Assembly: GCF_011751885.2 (NCBI RefSeq)
Contig: NZ_CP061771.1
Location: forward strand, 372,001 to 436,000
Length of the DNA stretch: 64,000 nt
Source: Salinibacterium sp. ZJ450
GTDB lineage: Bacteria; Actinomycetota; Actinomycetes; Actinomycetales; Microbacteriaceae
Reading direction: 5' to 3'
The position numbers and the translations under genes are program-made. The notes beneath the pieces are model-generated. The model was not told the origin of the DNA and searched no databases. It saw nothing but the letters and a program-made list of their open reading frames with translations. Below are positions 54,552-64,000 of this stretch, one piece after another; position 1 is the stretch's first letter, and each line of letters begins with the position of its first letter.

Positions 54552-56303
54552 CTAGGACGCGATCGAGAGCAGCAGGTGCCCCGACGACACGGTGGCGCCC
54601 ACCAGTGCGTTCACGCCGGTCACGGTGCCGTCCTTGTGCGCGGTGATCGGCTGCTCCATCTTCATGGCCTCGAGCACCAGCATCAGGTCGCCCTTGACAA
54701 CATGGTCGCCCTCGGCCACGGCGAGCTTCACGACGGTGGCCTGCATCGGCGCCTTCACAGTGTCTCCGGTGACGGTGGACACGGTCCCGGCGGTGCGACG
54801 GCGCGGGGCGGGACCGGATGCCACGGCTCCGGTCGCCGGCAGCAGCCGGGTCGGCAGCGACACCTCGATGCGCTTGCCGTCAACCTCAACGACCACCGCG
54901 TGCCGCTTCGCCCGAGCCGTGGCGTCGAGCAGTTCGCCGCTCCACGGCTCCAGCTCGTTCACCCACTCGGTCTCGATCCAGCGGGTGTACACCTCGAACG
55001 GCGCCGAGGTGAAGGCCGGGTCGCGCACAATGGCGCGGTGGAACGGCAGCACGGTGGGCAGCCCGGCGACCTCGAACTCGTCGAGGGCGCGGCGGGCGCG
55101 TTCGAGCGCCTCCTCACGGGTGGCGCCGGTGACGATCAGCTTGGCGAGCAGCGAGTCGAAGCTGCCCGAAATCTCGTCGCCGGCTACGACGCCGGAGTCG
55201 ACGCGCACCCCGGGTCCACCGGGCGCCTTGAACACGTGCACCGGGCCGGGGGAGGGCATGAAGTTCATGCCGGGGTCTTCGCCGTTGATGCGGAACTCGA
55301 ACGAGTGGCCCTTGGCCACCGGGTCGTCGTAGTCGAGGATGCCGCCCTCGGCGAGACGGAACTGCTCCCGCACCAGGTCGATGCCGGTGACCTCTTCGGA
55401 GACCGGGTGCTCCACCTGCAGGCGGGTGTTCACCTCGAGGAACGAGACGGTGCCGTCCTTGCCGATGAGGAACTCGCAGGTGCCTGCGCCGACATAGCCG
55501 ACCTCACGCAGGATCGCCTTCGACGAGTCGTAGAGCGCCTTGTTCTGCTCGTCGGTGAGGAATGGCGCGGGCGCCTCCTCGACCAGCTTCTGGTGGCGGC
55601 GCTGCAGCGAGCAGTCACGGGTGGAGACCACGACCACGTTGCCTGCCGCGTCGGCGAGGCACTGGGTTTCGACGTGGCGGGGCTGGTCGAGGTACTTCTC
55701 GACGAAGCACTCGCCGCGACCGAACGCGGTGATGGCCTCACGGGTGGCGGAGTCGAACAGCTCGGGCACCTCGTCGCGGGTGCGGGCGACCTTGAGGCCG
55801 CGGCCGCCGCCACCGAAGGCGGCCTTGATCGCCACGGGCAGCCCGTGCTCGTCGACGAACGCCAGCACTTCCGAGGCATCCGCCACCGGGTTCAGGGTGC
55901 CGGGGGCGAGCGGCGCGCCCACCCGCTCGGCGATGTGGCGGGCCGACACCTTGTCGCCCAGCTGCTCGATCGCGGCGGGGGACGGGCCGATCCAGACCAG
56001 GCCGGCGTCGATGACCGCCTGCGCGAACGCGGCGTTCTCGGCGAGGAAGCCGTAGCCGGGGTGCACGGCGTCGGCGCCGGACCGGCGGGCGACGGAGAGG
56101 ATCTTGTCGATCACCAGATAGGTCTCGGCCGAGGTGCTGCCGTCGAGCGCGTACGCCTCGTCGGCGAGACGGGCGTGCTGGGCCTCGCGGTCCTGATCGG
56201 CGTAGACAGCAACCGAGCGGATGCCGCTGTCCCGGGCCGCGCGGATGACGCGGACCGCGATTTCTCCGCGGTTGGCGATGAGAACCTTCGTGATGCGAGC
56301 CAT
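54552..56303 (-). CDS. accA3: Acyl-CoA carboxylase alpha subunit (biotin carboxylase + BCCP)
   Basis: Biotinylated alpha chain of acetyl/propionyl-CoA carboxylase, 583 residues. The biotin carboxylase domain (about 1-450) shows [13 protein letters not shown], the ATP-grasp loop [12 protein letters not shown], and [15 protein letters not shown] linker of about 50 residues leads to the biotin carrier domain with EAMKMEQP (biotinyl-Lys about 30 residues from the end). It pairs with the beta and epsilon subunits encoded at 61.8-63.6 kb to feed fatty acid synthesis. Confidence 0.95.
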   Translation of the reverse strand: MARITKVLIANRGEIAVRVIRAARDSGIRSVAVYADQDREAQHARLADEAYALDGSTSAETYLVIDKILSVARRSGADAVHPGYGFLAENAAFAQAVIDAGLVWIGPSPAAIEQLGDKVSARHIAERVGAPLAPGTLNPVADASEVLAFVDEHGLPVAIKAAFGGGGRGLKVARTRDEVPELFDSATREAITAFGRGECFVEKYLDQPRHVETQCLADAAGNVVVVSTRDCSLQRRHQKLVEEAPAPFLTDEQNKALYDSSKAILREVGYVGAGTCEFLIGKDGTVSFLEVNTRLQVEHPVSEEVTGIDLVREQFRLAEGGILDYDDPVAKGHSFEFRINGEDPGMNFMPSPGPVHVFKAPGGPGVRVDSGVVAGDEISGSFDSLLAKLIVTGATREEALERARRALDEFEVAGLPTVLPFHRAIVRDPAFTSAPFEVYTRWIETEWVNELEPWSGELLDATARAKRHAVVVEVDGKRIEVSLPTRLLPATGAVASGPAPRRRTAGTVSTVTGDTVKAPMQATVVKLAVAEGDHVVKGDLMLVLEAMKMEQPITAHKDGTVTGVNALVGATVSSGHLLLSIAS

Positions 56304-56344
56304 AGTTATCCAGCCTACGGGCGTGATCGCCCTCAGAATTGGAC

Positions 56345-56366
56345 GGCACCCACAAAAACGGGTGCC
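56345..56366 (-). terminator. Hairpin between maf and the carboxylase alpha gene
   Basis: GGCACCC and GGGTGCC form a 7 bp perfect stem around an 8-base loop, 24 bp past the maf stop on the minus strand. The minus-strand loop is U-rich, but no U-run follows. It may lower read-through into accA3. Confidence 0.4.
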
Positions 56367-56389
56367 AGCCTGTGGTTCAGACCTACAAG

Positions 56390-57130
56390 TTACCGGTTCC
56401 AGAAACGGTGGACCTCGACCCCGAACCCGTCGTGCAGCAACTCGCGCAGCGTCGGGACCGACAGTCCGATCACCGCGCTTGGGGTGCCGCTGATGCTGGA
56501 GATGAACGCGGCGCCGCGACCATCGATGGTGAATGCCCCGGCCACCTGCAGCGGTTCGCCGGTGGCGACGTAGGCGTCGATCTCAGCGGGGGAGATGTCA
56601 TCGGCGAACGACACCCGTGCCGACTCGACCGCGCCAACCCCGCCAACTGCACCAACTCCGCCGGCCCCGCCAACTCCGCCGGCCCCGCCAACTCCGCCGG
56701 CCCCGCCAACTCCGCCAGCCCCGCCAACTCCGCCAACCGCCCCGACCTCGCCCCGGACGCGGCCGCCACGGTGGTCGATCAGCCAGTGCCCGGAGTGCAA
56801 CACCCCGGTCGACCCCACCATCTGCGCCCAGCGGGAGCGCGCGACATCCGCCGTATGCGGTTTGCCGAAGATCTCCCCGTTCAACTCGAACGCGGAGTCG
56901 CCGCCGAGGATGAACCCGTCGATCGGTTCGCCGTCCACAAGTTGCCCGATCACGGCGGCGGCCTTGGCCCTGGCGAGTTCCAGCACCATCTCCTGCGGAG
57001 TGTGCGGCGGCATCGCCGCGACCACGGCGTCTTCGTCGACTCCTGGGCTGATCAGCCCGGCCGGTTCGATTCCGGCGGCGCGCAGCGTGGCGAGCCTGGC
57101 AGGTGAGGTCGAGGCGAGATAAAGGCGCAC
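56390..57130 (-). CDS. maf: Maf-family nucleoside triphosphate pyrophosphatase with Gly-rich insertion
   Basis: House-cleaning pyrophosphatase acting on non-canonical or modified nucleotides. It has 246 residues instead of the usual 190-220. The start is a GTG with AGGAG 6 bp upstream; the frame remains open far upstream only as a shadow. Motifs: [13 protein letters not shown], the catalytic-base region [16 protein letters not shown], and [11 protein letters not shown] with [12 protein letters not shown] Gly/Val/Ala run of about 35 residues, built on a six-residue repeat (VGGAGG), is inserted between [10 protein letters not shown] and ARVSFADD. Confidence 0.9.
   Translation of the reverse strand: MRLYLASTSPARLATLRAAGIEPAGLISPGVDEDAVVAAMPPHTPQEMVLELARAKAAAVIGQLVDGEPIDGFILGGDSAFELNGEIFGKPHTADVARSRWAQMVGSTGVLHSGHWLIDHRGGRVRGEVGAVGGVGGAGGVGGAGGVGGAGGVGGAGGVGAVGGVGAVESARVSFADDISPAEIDAYVATGEPLQVAGAFTIDGRGAAFISSISGTPSAVIGLSVPTLRELLHDGFGVEVHRFWNR
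56652..56739. repeat. 18 bp in-frame minisatellite inside maf
   Basis: Four 18 bp units (three identical, CCAACTCCGCCGGCCCCG, and one with a single change) plus a 16 bp partial unit, preceded by degenerate 9 bp relatives from about 56634. Each unit encodes six residues on the maf strand, so gain or loss keeps the frame. Confidence 0.92.
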
Positions 57131-57151
57131 CAAGGCTCCTATGCTCGAAGG

Positions 57152-58378
57152 ATGGGTGAATGGATCGGACGCGACGTCGAGCTTGAGGTTACCAATATTG
57201 CCCACGGCGGAATCTCCGTCGCGCGGCATGAGGGGCGCGTGGTCTTCGTGGCCGACGCGATCCCCGGTGAACGGGTGCGCGCGCGCATCAGCGACGACAA
57301 CAAGAAGAGTTTCTGGCGAGCGGACACGGTGGAGGTGCTCGAGGCCAGCCCGCACCGGCGGGCGCACATCTGGAGCGCCGCCAGCGTGGAGCGTGCCCCC
57401 GAGAACCGTGCGGGAGGCGCCGAGTTCGGGCACATCACGCTTGAACACCAGCGTGAGCTGAAACGACAGGTGCTGGTCGACTCGCTGCAGCGCATGGCGA
57501 AGGTGGAGTCGGATGTCGCGGTCGAGGCGCTGCCCGGACCGGCAGACGGCACCGGCTGGCGCACCCGACTGCGGCTGCACGTCGATGACAGCGGCCGCCC
57601 CGGCCCGTATGCGGCCCGGTCGCACCGGGTGATCACGGTGGACGACCTGCCGCTGGCGACCAGCGCGCTCGCCGAGGTGGCGCCGCTCGGCGACCGCTTC
57701 CCGGGCGTGGAATCGATCGACATCCTGGCCCCGTCTACCGGCGGCGCGCGACTGCGGATCGGCGACCAGGCGAAGAGCGCGATCACCGAGACGGTCGGCG
57801 ACCGGCAGTTCCAGCTGTTCGACTCCGGCTTCTGGCAGGTGCACCGGCACGCGGCGGGAACCCTCACCGATGCGGTGCAGCGGGCGATCGATGACACCCT
57901 GTTCGACCCGAAGGCGGCGAACCTCGACCTGTACGGCGGGGTGGGCCTGCTCGCCGCGGCGATCGGCGACAAGTACGGCCACGGCGTGCGGATCACCAGT
58001 GTGGAATCCGACGCGGACGCCACCGACCACGCCGCCGAGAACCTGTCGGACTGGGTGGGCGCCCAGGCGGTCACCGCTCGGGTGGAACGCTGGGTGCGTG
58101 AGCTGGCGGCATCCGCAGGTCACGAGGAACGCGCCAGGCTGCACGCCGCCACCATCGTGCTCGACCCGCCACGATCTGGGGCGGGACGGGAAGTCGTCGA
58201 CTCCCTGGTCGACCTGCAACCGGCGCAACTGGTCTACGTGGCCTGCGACCCTGTGGCCTTCGCCCGCGACGTGAACCTGTTCCACGAACGCGGGTACGAG
58301 CTCTCCGAGCTGCGGGCGCTGGACATGTTCCCCAACACGCACCACGTCGAAGCGATCGGGACACTCCGACGCGCGTGA
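57152..58378 (+). CDS. Class I SAM-dependent RNA (uracil-C5) methyltransferase, TrmA/RlmC-RlmD family
   Basis: The 408-residue product begins with a TRAM RNA-binding domain (about 1-65: EVTNIAHGGISVARHEGRVVF). The C-terminal methyltransferase has DLYGGVGLLA (SAM), IVLDPPRSGAG and the catalytic Cys in YVACDPVAFARD. The N-terminal Cys set for the [4Fe-4S] cluster of RlmD is missing, as in other actinobacterial members. The target is probably a uridine in 23S rRNA or tRNA. It is divergent from maf with 21 bp between starts. Confidence 0.9.
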   Translation: MGEWIGRDVELEVTNIAHGGISVARHEGRVVFVADAIPGERVRARISDDNKKSFWRADTVEVLEASPHRRAHIWSAASVERAPENRAGGAEFGHITLEHQRELKRQVLVDSLQRMAKVESDVAVEALPGPADGTGWRTRLRLHVDDSGRPGPYAARSHRVITVDDLPLATSALAEVAPLGDRFPGVESIDILAPSTGGARLRIGDQAKSAITETVGDRQFQLFDSGFWQVHRHAAGTLTDAVQRAIDDTLFDPKAANLDLYGGVGLLAAAIGDKYGHGVRITSVESDADATDHAAENLSDWVGAQAVTARVERWVRELAASAGHEERARLHAATIVLDPPRSGAGREVVDSLVDLQPAQLVYVACDPVAFARDVNLFHERGYELSELRALDMFPNTHHVEAIGTLRRA

Positions 58379-58380
58379 GC

Positions 58381-58424
58381 ACCGATACGATGGAATCGGT
58401 TACGCGTGTGCCCCGAACGGGGCA
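58381..58424 (+). promoter_or_regulatory. Two small hairpins between the methyltransferase and response regulator genes
   Basis: ACCGAT with ATCGGT (58381-58400, 8-base loop) and TGCCCC-GAAC-GGGGCA (58409-58424). The second is followed by GAATTT and could be a weak terminator for the methyltransferase; the first could be an operator for the next operon. Confidence 0.4.
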
Positions 58425-58443
58425 GAATTTCGGGGGTTGAAGG

Positions 58444-59133
58444 ATGACGATGGCTCCAGCAGGCGCTCAGGCGAGGCCGGTGCGGGTCGCTGTTGTCGAC
58501 GACCACGAATCGGTGCGCCTCGGGCTCAAGGCGGCATTCATTGATGAGGGCTTCGACTTCGTCGTCGCGGCCCCCACGGTGAAAGATCTGGTCGAGTCCC
58601 TGGCCGGACGCGAATGCGACGTGGTGGTGCTCGACCTGTCCCTCGGCGACGGGTCCACCGTCACCGAGAACGTGAAGCGGGTGCAGGCCCTCGGCGCTGC
58701 CGTGCTGGTGCACTCCATCGCCGACCGGGTCGCCAGCGTGCGCGAGGCGCTCGCCGCCGGCGCCGCCGGCGTGATCCCCAAGTCGTCCGCCACCTCCACG
58801 GTGCTGGCCGCCGCCGCCACCGTGGCCCGCGGCGAGGTGCTGAACAACCTCGAGTGGGCCAGCGCGATCGACGCCGACCGTGACTTCGCCAAGGCGCAAC
58901 TGGGCCGGCGTGAACGCGAGATCCTGCACCTGTATGCATCGGGGCTGCCGCTCAAGCTCGCGGCCGAGCAGCTCGGCATCGGCTATTCGACCGCCAGGGA
59001 GTACCTCGACCGCATCCGCGTGAAGTATGTCGAGGTGGGACGTCCCGCACCGACGAAGGTCGACCTGCTGCGCCGAGCGGTGGAAGACGGCATCCTGCCC
59101 GGGCTTGACCCGGATGCCGGTGATGAGCGCTAA
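58444..59133 (+). CDS. NarL/LuxR-family response regulator
   Basis: The 229-residue product has a receiver domain with the acidic pair in VAVVDDHES and the phospho-acceptor Asp in VVLDLSL (about residue 64). A LuxR-type helix-turn-helix follows at about 155-205 (RREREILHLYASGLPLKLAAEQLGI). It is transcribed with the next two genes; its stop overlaps the kinase start by 11 bp. The target regulon is unknown. Confidence 0.92.
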   Translation: MTMAPAGAQARPVRVAVVDDHESVRLGLKAAFIDEGFDFVVAAPTVKDLVESLAGRECDVVVLDLSLGDGSTVTENVKRVQALGAAVLVHSIADRVASVREALAAGAAGVIPKSSATSTVLAAAATVARGEVLNNLEWASAIDADRDFAKAQLGRREREILHLYASGLPLKLAAEQLGIGYSTAREYLDRIRVKYVEVGRPAPTKVDLLRRAVEDGILPGLDPDAGDER

Positions 59134-60409
59134 CCAGCTCCCCGCGTTCGCGGACAAGCAGCCGCGCAACCCGATCAGCCGCCGGCAGGTCGAATCCATC
59201 ATCTCGCGCAGTGTCGCGGCGTTCGGCATCGTGTTCGGCGCGCAGACCCTGCCGGCGATTCTCGACCAGATCGACCAGGCCAACCCGGTGTGGGCCGCCG
59301 CCGCCCTCACCGCGATCGGCGGAAGCCTGCTGATCGCGGTGATCGCCTCGATCCTGCAACGCTGGGTGCGTCCCGCGCACGGTCTGGTGGCGATCGTCTA
59401 CCTGATGGCGCTGATCAGCTGGCCGTTCGCGGTGACTAACCCGCAGCTGGTCAGCGGCGCCAACCACTGGCTCTACTACCTGCTCACCGTCGCGACCGCG
59501 ACCGCGGCGATCAGCTTCTCGACCCGCCTCGCCACCGCGTACCTCTTTGTCGTGCCGACGCTGTACGCGCTGATCCGGCTCACCGAGCCCGGCGGTGCGG
59601 TGCCCGTCTCGCAGGCCGTGCTCGACGCCGTGTACGCCATCATTCTCGGCGGCGCCGTGATGATCATCGTCACCATGCTGCGGCAGGCCTCGTCCGCGGT
59701 CGATGCGGCGCAGGCCACCGCCCTCAGTCGCTATGGCAACGCGGTGCGCCAGCACGCCACGGATGTCGAGCGGGTGCAGGTCGACGCCATCGTGCACGAC
59801 AGCGTGCTCACCACGCTGCTCTCCGCGGGTCGCGCGCACAGTCCGGAGGCGCAGCGGCTGTCGGCCGAGATGGCCCGCCGGGCGATCGGCCACCTCAGCG
59901 ACGCGGCCACCGGCGCGCCCGCCGACGGCTCCACGGTGCGCGCCAGCGTGGTGGCCAAGCGCATCGCCGACGCGGTCGGTCCGCTGCCCGGGCATGTCGC
60001 CGTGTCGGTGCGAGACCTCGGCACCGCACTGGTGCCGGTTGCCGCGGCCGAGGCCTTGTATTCCGCCGCAGTGCAGGCCGCGGTGAACTCCAGTCAGCAC
60101 GCGGGCACTGCGGTGCGGCGCTGGGTGAACGTGCAGGGCGTCGAGAACGGACTGCACATCGTGGTCGGCGACGACGGCGTCGGCTTCGACCTGCACTCGG
60201 TGCCGAACGAACGGCTCGGCGTGCGCGTCTCCATCATCGAACGGTTGGCCAACGTGGGCGGACGAGCGGATGTCGCGACCGCCCCCGGCGCCGGAACGGT
60301 GGTCAGTATCCGCTGGCCCTGCCCCGAGGCCGTTTCGGTCGCCCGCACCAGCGAGGCCACCCCCGGCGTCACCGGCCGGGTCGCCGTCGACGAGGAGGCC
60401 CAGTCGTGA
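59123..60409 (+). CDS. Membrane sensor histidine kinase
   Basis: The 428-residue product from MSANQ (an ATG 9 bp earlier is possible) has about five or six hydrophobic segments to residue 185 and no clear external sensor domain. The phospho-acceptor motif is VDAIVHDSVLTTLL (His about 225), a HisKA_3-like but reduced version. The ATPase domain shows the N-box AAVNSSQHA and G-box GDDGVGFD. It should phosphorylate the response regulator encoded just upstream. Its TGA overlaps the next GTG by 4 bp. Confidence 0.87.
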   Translation: MSANQLPAFADKQPRNPISRRQVESIISRSVAAFGIVFGAQTLPAILDQIDQANPVWAAAALTAIGGSLLIAVIASILQRWVRPAHGLVAIVYLMALISWPFAVTNPQLVSGANHWLYYLLTVATATAAISFSTRLATAYLFVVPTLYALIRLTEPGGAVPVSQAVLDAVYAIILGGAVMIIVTMLRQASSAVDAAQATALSRYGNAVRQHATDVERVQVDAIVHDSVLTTLLSAGRAHSPEAQRLSAEMARRAIGHLSDAATGAPADGSTVRASVVAKRIADAVGPLPGHVAVSVRDLGTALVPVAAAEALYSAAVQAAVNSSQHAGTAVRRWVNVQGVENGLHIVVGDDGVGFDLHSVPNERLGVRVSIIERLANVGGRADVATAPGAGTVVSIRWPCPEAVSVARTSEATPGVTGRVAVDEEAQS

Positions 60410-61452
60410 ACATCGGGATACCCCGCGCGTTGATCGTAGGCATGGGGGCACTGTTCTCGGCCTACCACCTGGTGCTGGCCGCATACTCGCTGCTCGGCAA
60501 CTACGCGGAGTCCGTGGCGCCCATCGTGCTGGCCATGGTGGCATACGCGATCGCCACGGTGGCCAGCCTGGTTCCGCTCGGATCCCGGCGGATGCCGCTG
60601 TGGCTGGCGATCGTCAACGTGGTTGTCGTCATCGCCCTGCCGCTGCTGGTCACCAGCCAGCTCGACCCGGACCGCGAAGGCGGCAACGGCTACGCCACCT
60701 GGTACATCGCCGCGGTGGGCACGCTGATGACGATCACCTCCACCCGGCGCCGGCACCTCTGGGCCTGGATCGGCGTCAGCTTCCTCGTGGTGCAGACGGT
60801 CATCTGGTCGGGGTTCGGCGCCCTCGCTGGCCTCGGGGTGATCGGCAGCGTCGTCTGGGTGGCGGTGTCGCACATCCTGAGCGTCGCGATCTGGAAGGCC
60901 ACCCTCGATGCGCGTCGGTTCGCGTCGGCCGAGCGGGAGGCCGCCGAGTGGCACGCCGCGCAGGAGGCGCACCTGTACGAGCGGCAGTTCCGGCTGGAGC
61001 AGACGAGCATGATGGCGCTGCCCATGCTCGAGCAGATCGTGCGTCGCGGCGGAGCGTTGACCCCCGCGGAGCGCCAGGAGTGCCTGCACCTGGAAGGCGC
61101 CATCCGCGACGAGATCCGAGGGCGCAAGCTGCTGAACGATTCGGTTCGTGAGCAGGTGATGGCGGCGCGCCGGCGCGGTGCCACCGTCACCCTGCTCGAC
61201 GAAGGCGGGATCGACGATCTGTCCGAATCGGAACTCGACGTGGTGCTCGACCAGCTGGCCGACGCCCTGCGTGACACGACCGCGGAGCGGGTGATCGCCC
61301 GCACCGTGCCAGAGGGGTCGGATGTCGCGGTGACCGTGGTGGGCCTGAGCGGTGGCGGGGGAGCCTCCGTCGCGAGCGCTCTCGGCCAGGAACCCGACGA
61401 GGACGACGAAGTCGCCCTCTGGCTAGAGATTCCGCGCACCCCCGCGCCGTAG
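60406..61452 (+). CDS. Membrane protein with kinase-like layout but no kinase core
   Basis: The 348-residue product starts at a GTG in a GTGA overlap. Five or six membrane helices (residues 1-165) are followed by a helical cytoplasmic part of about 180 residues. The organisation resembles the preceding kinase, but no phospho-acceptor His motif, N-box or G-box is seen. A conserved-looking segment, EGAIRDEIRGRKLL, and RRRGATVTLLDEGG stand out. It may be an accessory sensor or decoy partner of the kinase; I know no named family for it. Confidence 0.8.
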   Translation: MNIGIPRALIVGMGALFSAYHLVLAAYSLLGNYAESVAPIVLAMVAYAIATVASLVPLGSRRMPLWLAIVNVVVVIALPLLVTSQLDPDREGGNGYATWYIAAVGTLMTITSTRRRHLWAWIGVSFLVVQTVIWSGFGALAGLGVIGSVVWVAVSHILSVAIWKATLDARRFASAEREAAEWHAAQEAHLYERQFRLEQTSMMALPMLEQIVRRGGALTPAERQECLHLEGAIRDEIRGRKLLNDSVREQVMAARRRGATVTLLDEGGIDDLSESELDVVLDQLADALRDTTAERVIARTVPEGSDVAVTVVGLSGGGGASVASALGQEPDEDDEVALWLEIPRTPAP

Positions 61453-61465
61453 CGCGTTAACGATG

Positions 61466-61494
61466 GAAGGGCCGCACATCCCGTGCGGCCCTTC
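61466..61494 (+). terminator. Terminator of the two-component trio
   Basis: GAAGGGCCGCAC and GTGCGGCCCTTC form a perfect 12 bp stem with a 5-base loop, 13 bp after the last stop codon. The U-run is weak. Confidence 0.75.
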
Positions 61495-61783
61495 GCTAAC
61501 CCCGAGTCAAGGCAACAACCCGAATATCACCTTGACTCGCCCCCAAGTCATTAGCCCGCTTACCCTAGTCGGCTAATGATCTGGTCAGTGAGTCCTCCGA
61601 AGAGGAACACCTAGCACTATCAATAATGGCGGCCGCCTCGCAGGAGCGAAAGTCGTCATTTAGGGGGACACTAGGGGGACAATTTCTGCGTGTCCTGCCC
61701 AGAGTTTGGCTCCAGCATGCGGCCCCACGGCGGCAGTCTACCCCTAATCGGGGTACGCCGGGGTGTTGACAGTCCTGTCTACC
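61495..61783. other. Unusual intergenic stretch rich in inverted and direct repeats
   Basis: With the terminator this is a 331 bp gene-free gap, visibly less GC-rich than its surroundings. It holds an inverted repeat CGAGTCAAGG/CCTTGACTCG (61503-61512, 61530-61539), a second one TCATTAGCC/GGCTAATGA (61548-61556, 61571-61579), and an 11 bp-period direct repeat of TAGGGGGACA (61661-61670, 61672-61681). No convincing reading frame or tRNA is seen. Confidence 0.6.
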
Positions 61784-62004
61784 TCAGGCGCCGAATGAGC
61801 GCCACGTGTCGGCACCGTGGGGAAGCGGCGACCTGACTGACCGCTGGGAGCGTTCCCACCGCGACGGGCCGGTTTCCGTGATCCGTTTCGAGTCGTCCGA
61901 GAGTTCCTGCACGGCGGCGCCCAGCACCGCGTGCACTGCGGCGAGTTCCGCGGCGGTCGGCGTGCCGGCCTGCACGCGGATGTCGAGGCCTGTGTTCGCG
62001 TCGG

Positions 62005-62008
<4 letters not shown>
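61784..62008 (-). CDS. accE: Acyl-CoA carboxylase epsilon subunit
   Basis: A 74-residue protein that stabilises and stimulates the alpha-beta carboxylase complex in actinobacteria. The sequence is poorly conserved, but the family layout is clear: an early beta strand ([18 protein letters not shown]), a helix, and an ending of the form W-x-R-S...[13 protein letters not shown]. It starts at a GTG overlapping the beta-subunit TGA by 4 bp (GTGA). Confidence 0.85.
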
Positions 62009-63609
<1,601 letters not shown>

Positions 63610-63785
63610 GCGCTTCACTCTACCTACCACGGGAAGGGCAATGCCGTTGTGGCAACGCCACAAGATCGGCCGGAAGCGTTGTCGCGCCCCGCGACTGTGC
63701 TGAACACGATGTGCACGAAAACGTTGCCTGCCGTTCACCATGACGCCACCGAGCTGGACTCTTGGGTTTTCTAGGGTTGCCCATC

Positions 63786-64000
63786 ATGCCCGAACGCGCT
63801 GTCAGCCTTGCCTGGGTGGAGTCTCCCCTGCAACTGCTGAACGCGGTCGAATTCGCGGCCGCAAGCGGCGAGCCGGTGCACGTCGTGCCGCGCGACTCCG
63901 GCCCGCAGATGCACTCCACGGCCGAGGAACTGCGCCGTCGGGGGCTGCCGGCCGGTGTGGCCATAGGTGACCCGGTGGCCGGCATCCCGTGGGACCTGCT
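63786..64000 (+). CDS. Unknown protein, possible glycosyltransferase (3' truncated)
   Basis: The first 71 residues are visible before the window ends. The opening contains LAWVESPLQLLNAVEFA, which resembles the start of polysialyltransferase/GT52-like glycosyltransferases (a strand followed by ES/TPLQLLNA). The evidence is thin. It is divergent from accD5, with about 175 bp between starts. Confidence 0.5.
   Translation, partial: MPERAVSLAWVESPLQLLNAVEFAAASGEPVHVVPRDSGPQMHSTAEELRRRGLPAGVAIGDPVAGIPWDL

Noticed and set aside
56652-56739. CRISPR-like array
   Set aside because: The 18 bp units are contiguous with no spacers and lie in frame in maf; no cas genes are present.
57131-58345. N-terminal extension of the maf frame
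   Set aside because: It lies opposite the RNA methyltransferase gene; the conserved Maf N-terminus (LASTSPARL) starts at the GTG at 57130.

Overview
The window is high-GC DNA from an actinobacterium, most likely a member of Microbacteriaceae. The evidence is dense GTG/ATG-started genes with 1 to 16 bp stop/start overlaps, strong GAC/GCC/CTG codon use, a mycobacterial-type acyl-CoA carboxylase (alpha, beta and a small epsilon subunit), an actinobacterial LpdA-type flavoprotein, and many copies of GGATGCCG-like words. I see no tRNA, rRNA, CRISPR array, intact prophage or transposase gene.

Layout. 0-3.7 kb: end of a sugar ABC importer and a GH38 alpha-mannosidase. 3.8-10.8 kb: an ABC exporter, an RlmA-like rRNA methyltransferase, an ECF42-type sigma factor with its YCII/DGPF partner, a lipoprotein, and an MHS-family transporter. 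10.9-14.7 kb: riboflavin operon ribD-ribE-ribBA-ribH behind an FMN riboswitch. 14.9-22.1 kb: membrane protein, HAD phosphatase, GNAT, trpS, exonuclease III, YihY, PTS enzyme I. 22.1-25.6 kb: sdhCDAB. 26.0-28.4 kb: divergent mannosyltransferase and manC. 28.5-38.7 kb: a nucleoside uptake and breakdown operon (two BMP lipoproteins, ATPase, two permeases, cdd, deoA, add) ending in a PTS EIIA and EIIB with no EIIC. 38.7-44.4 kb: polytopic membrane protein, PhoD-type phosphatase, phosphohexomutase, purine nucleoside phosphorylase. 44.6-51.6 kb: an aromatic ring-cleavage block (FAD monooxygenase, LysR, HpaD-type dioxygenase, RraA-like protein, HpaH, HpaI) followed by a MarR regulator and a siderophore-interacting protein. 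51.8-63.6 kb: LpdA, an AbiEi-like/nuclease protein, acyl-CoA carboxylase alpha, Maf, an RNA methyltransferase, a response regulator/histidine kinase/membrane protein trio, and carboxylase epsilon and beta subunits. A truncated gene starts at 63786.

How the genes work together. The BMP importer brings in nucleosides. Cytidine deaminase, adenosine deaminase, pyrimidine and purine phosphorylases and the phosphohexomutase can turn them into bases and pentose phosphates. HpaD, HpaH and HpaI fit homoprotocatechuate meta-cleavage, but the CHMS dehydrogenase, isomerase and decarboxylase are not in view. ManC and the GT4 enzyme fit GDP-mannose-dependent lipid or glycan mannosylation.

The gene set from sdh through cdd-deoA-add, phosphomutase, purine phosphorylase, lpdA, accA, maf, accE and accD resembles the order I recall in Mycobacterium tuberculosis. 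The catabolic block, the AbiEi-like gene and the two-component trio therefore look like insertions into an old backbone.

The most unusual signals are two families of structured palindromic intergenic repeats (58 bp, three copies; about 65 bp, two copies), one pair of which brackets the AbiEi-like gene beside two DnaA boxes. Others are an in-frame 18 bp minisatellite inside Maf, a likely ECF42 promoter, clean LysR and MarR operators, and a rearranged-looking intergenic stretch at 61.5-61.8 kb.
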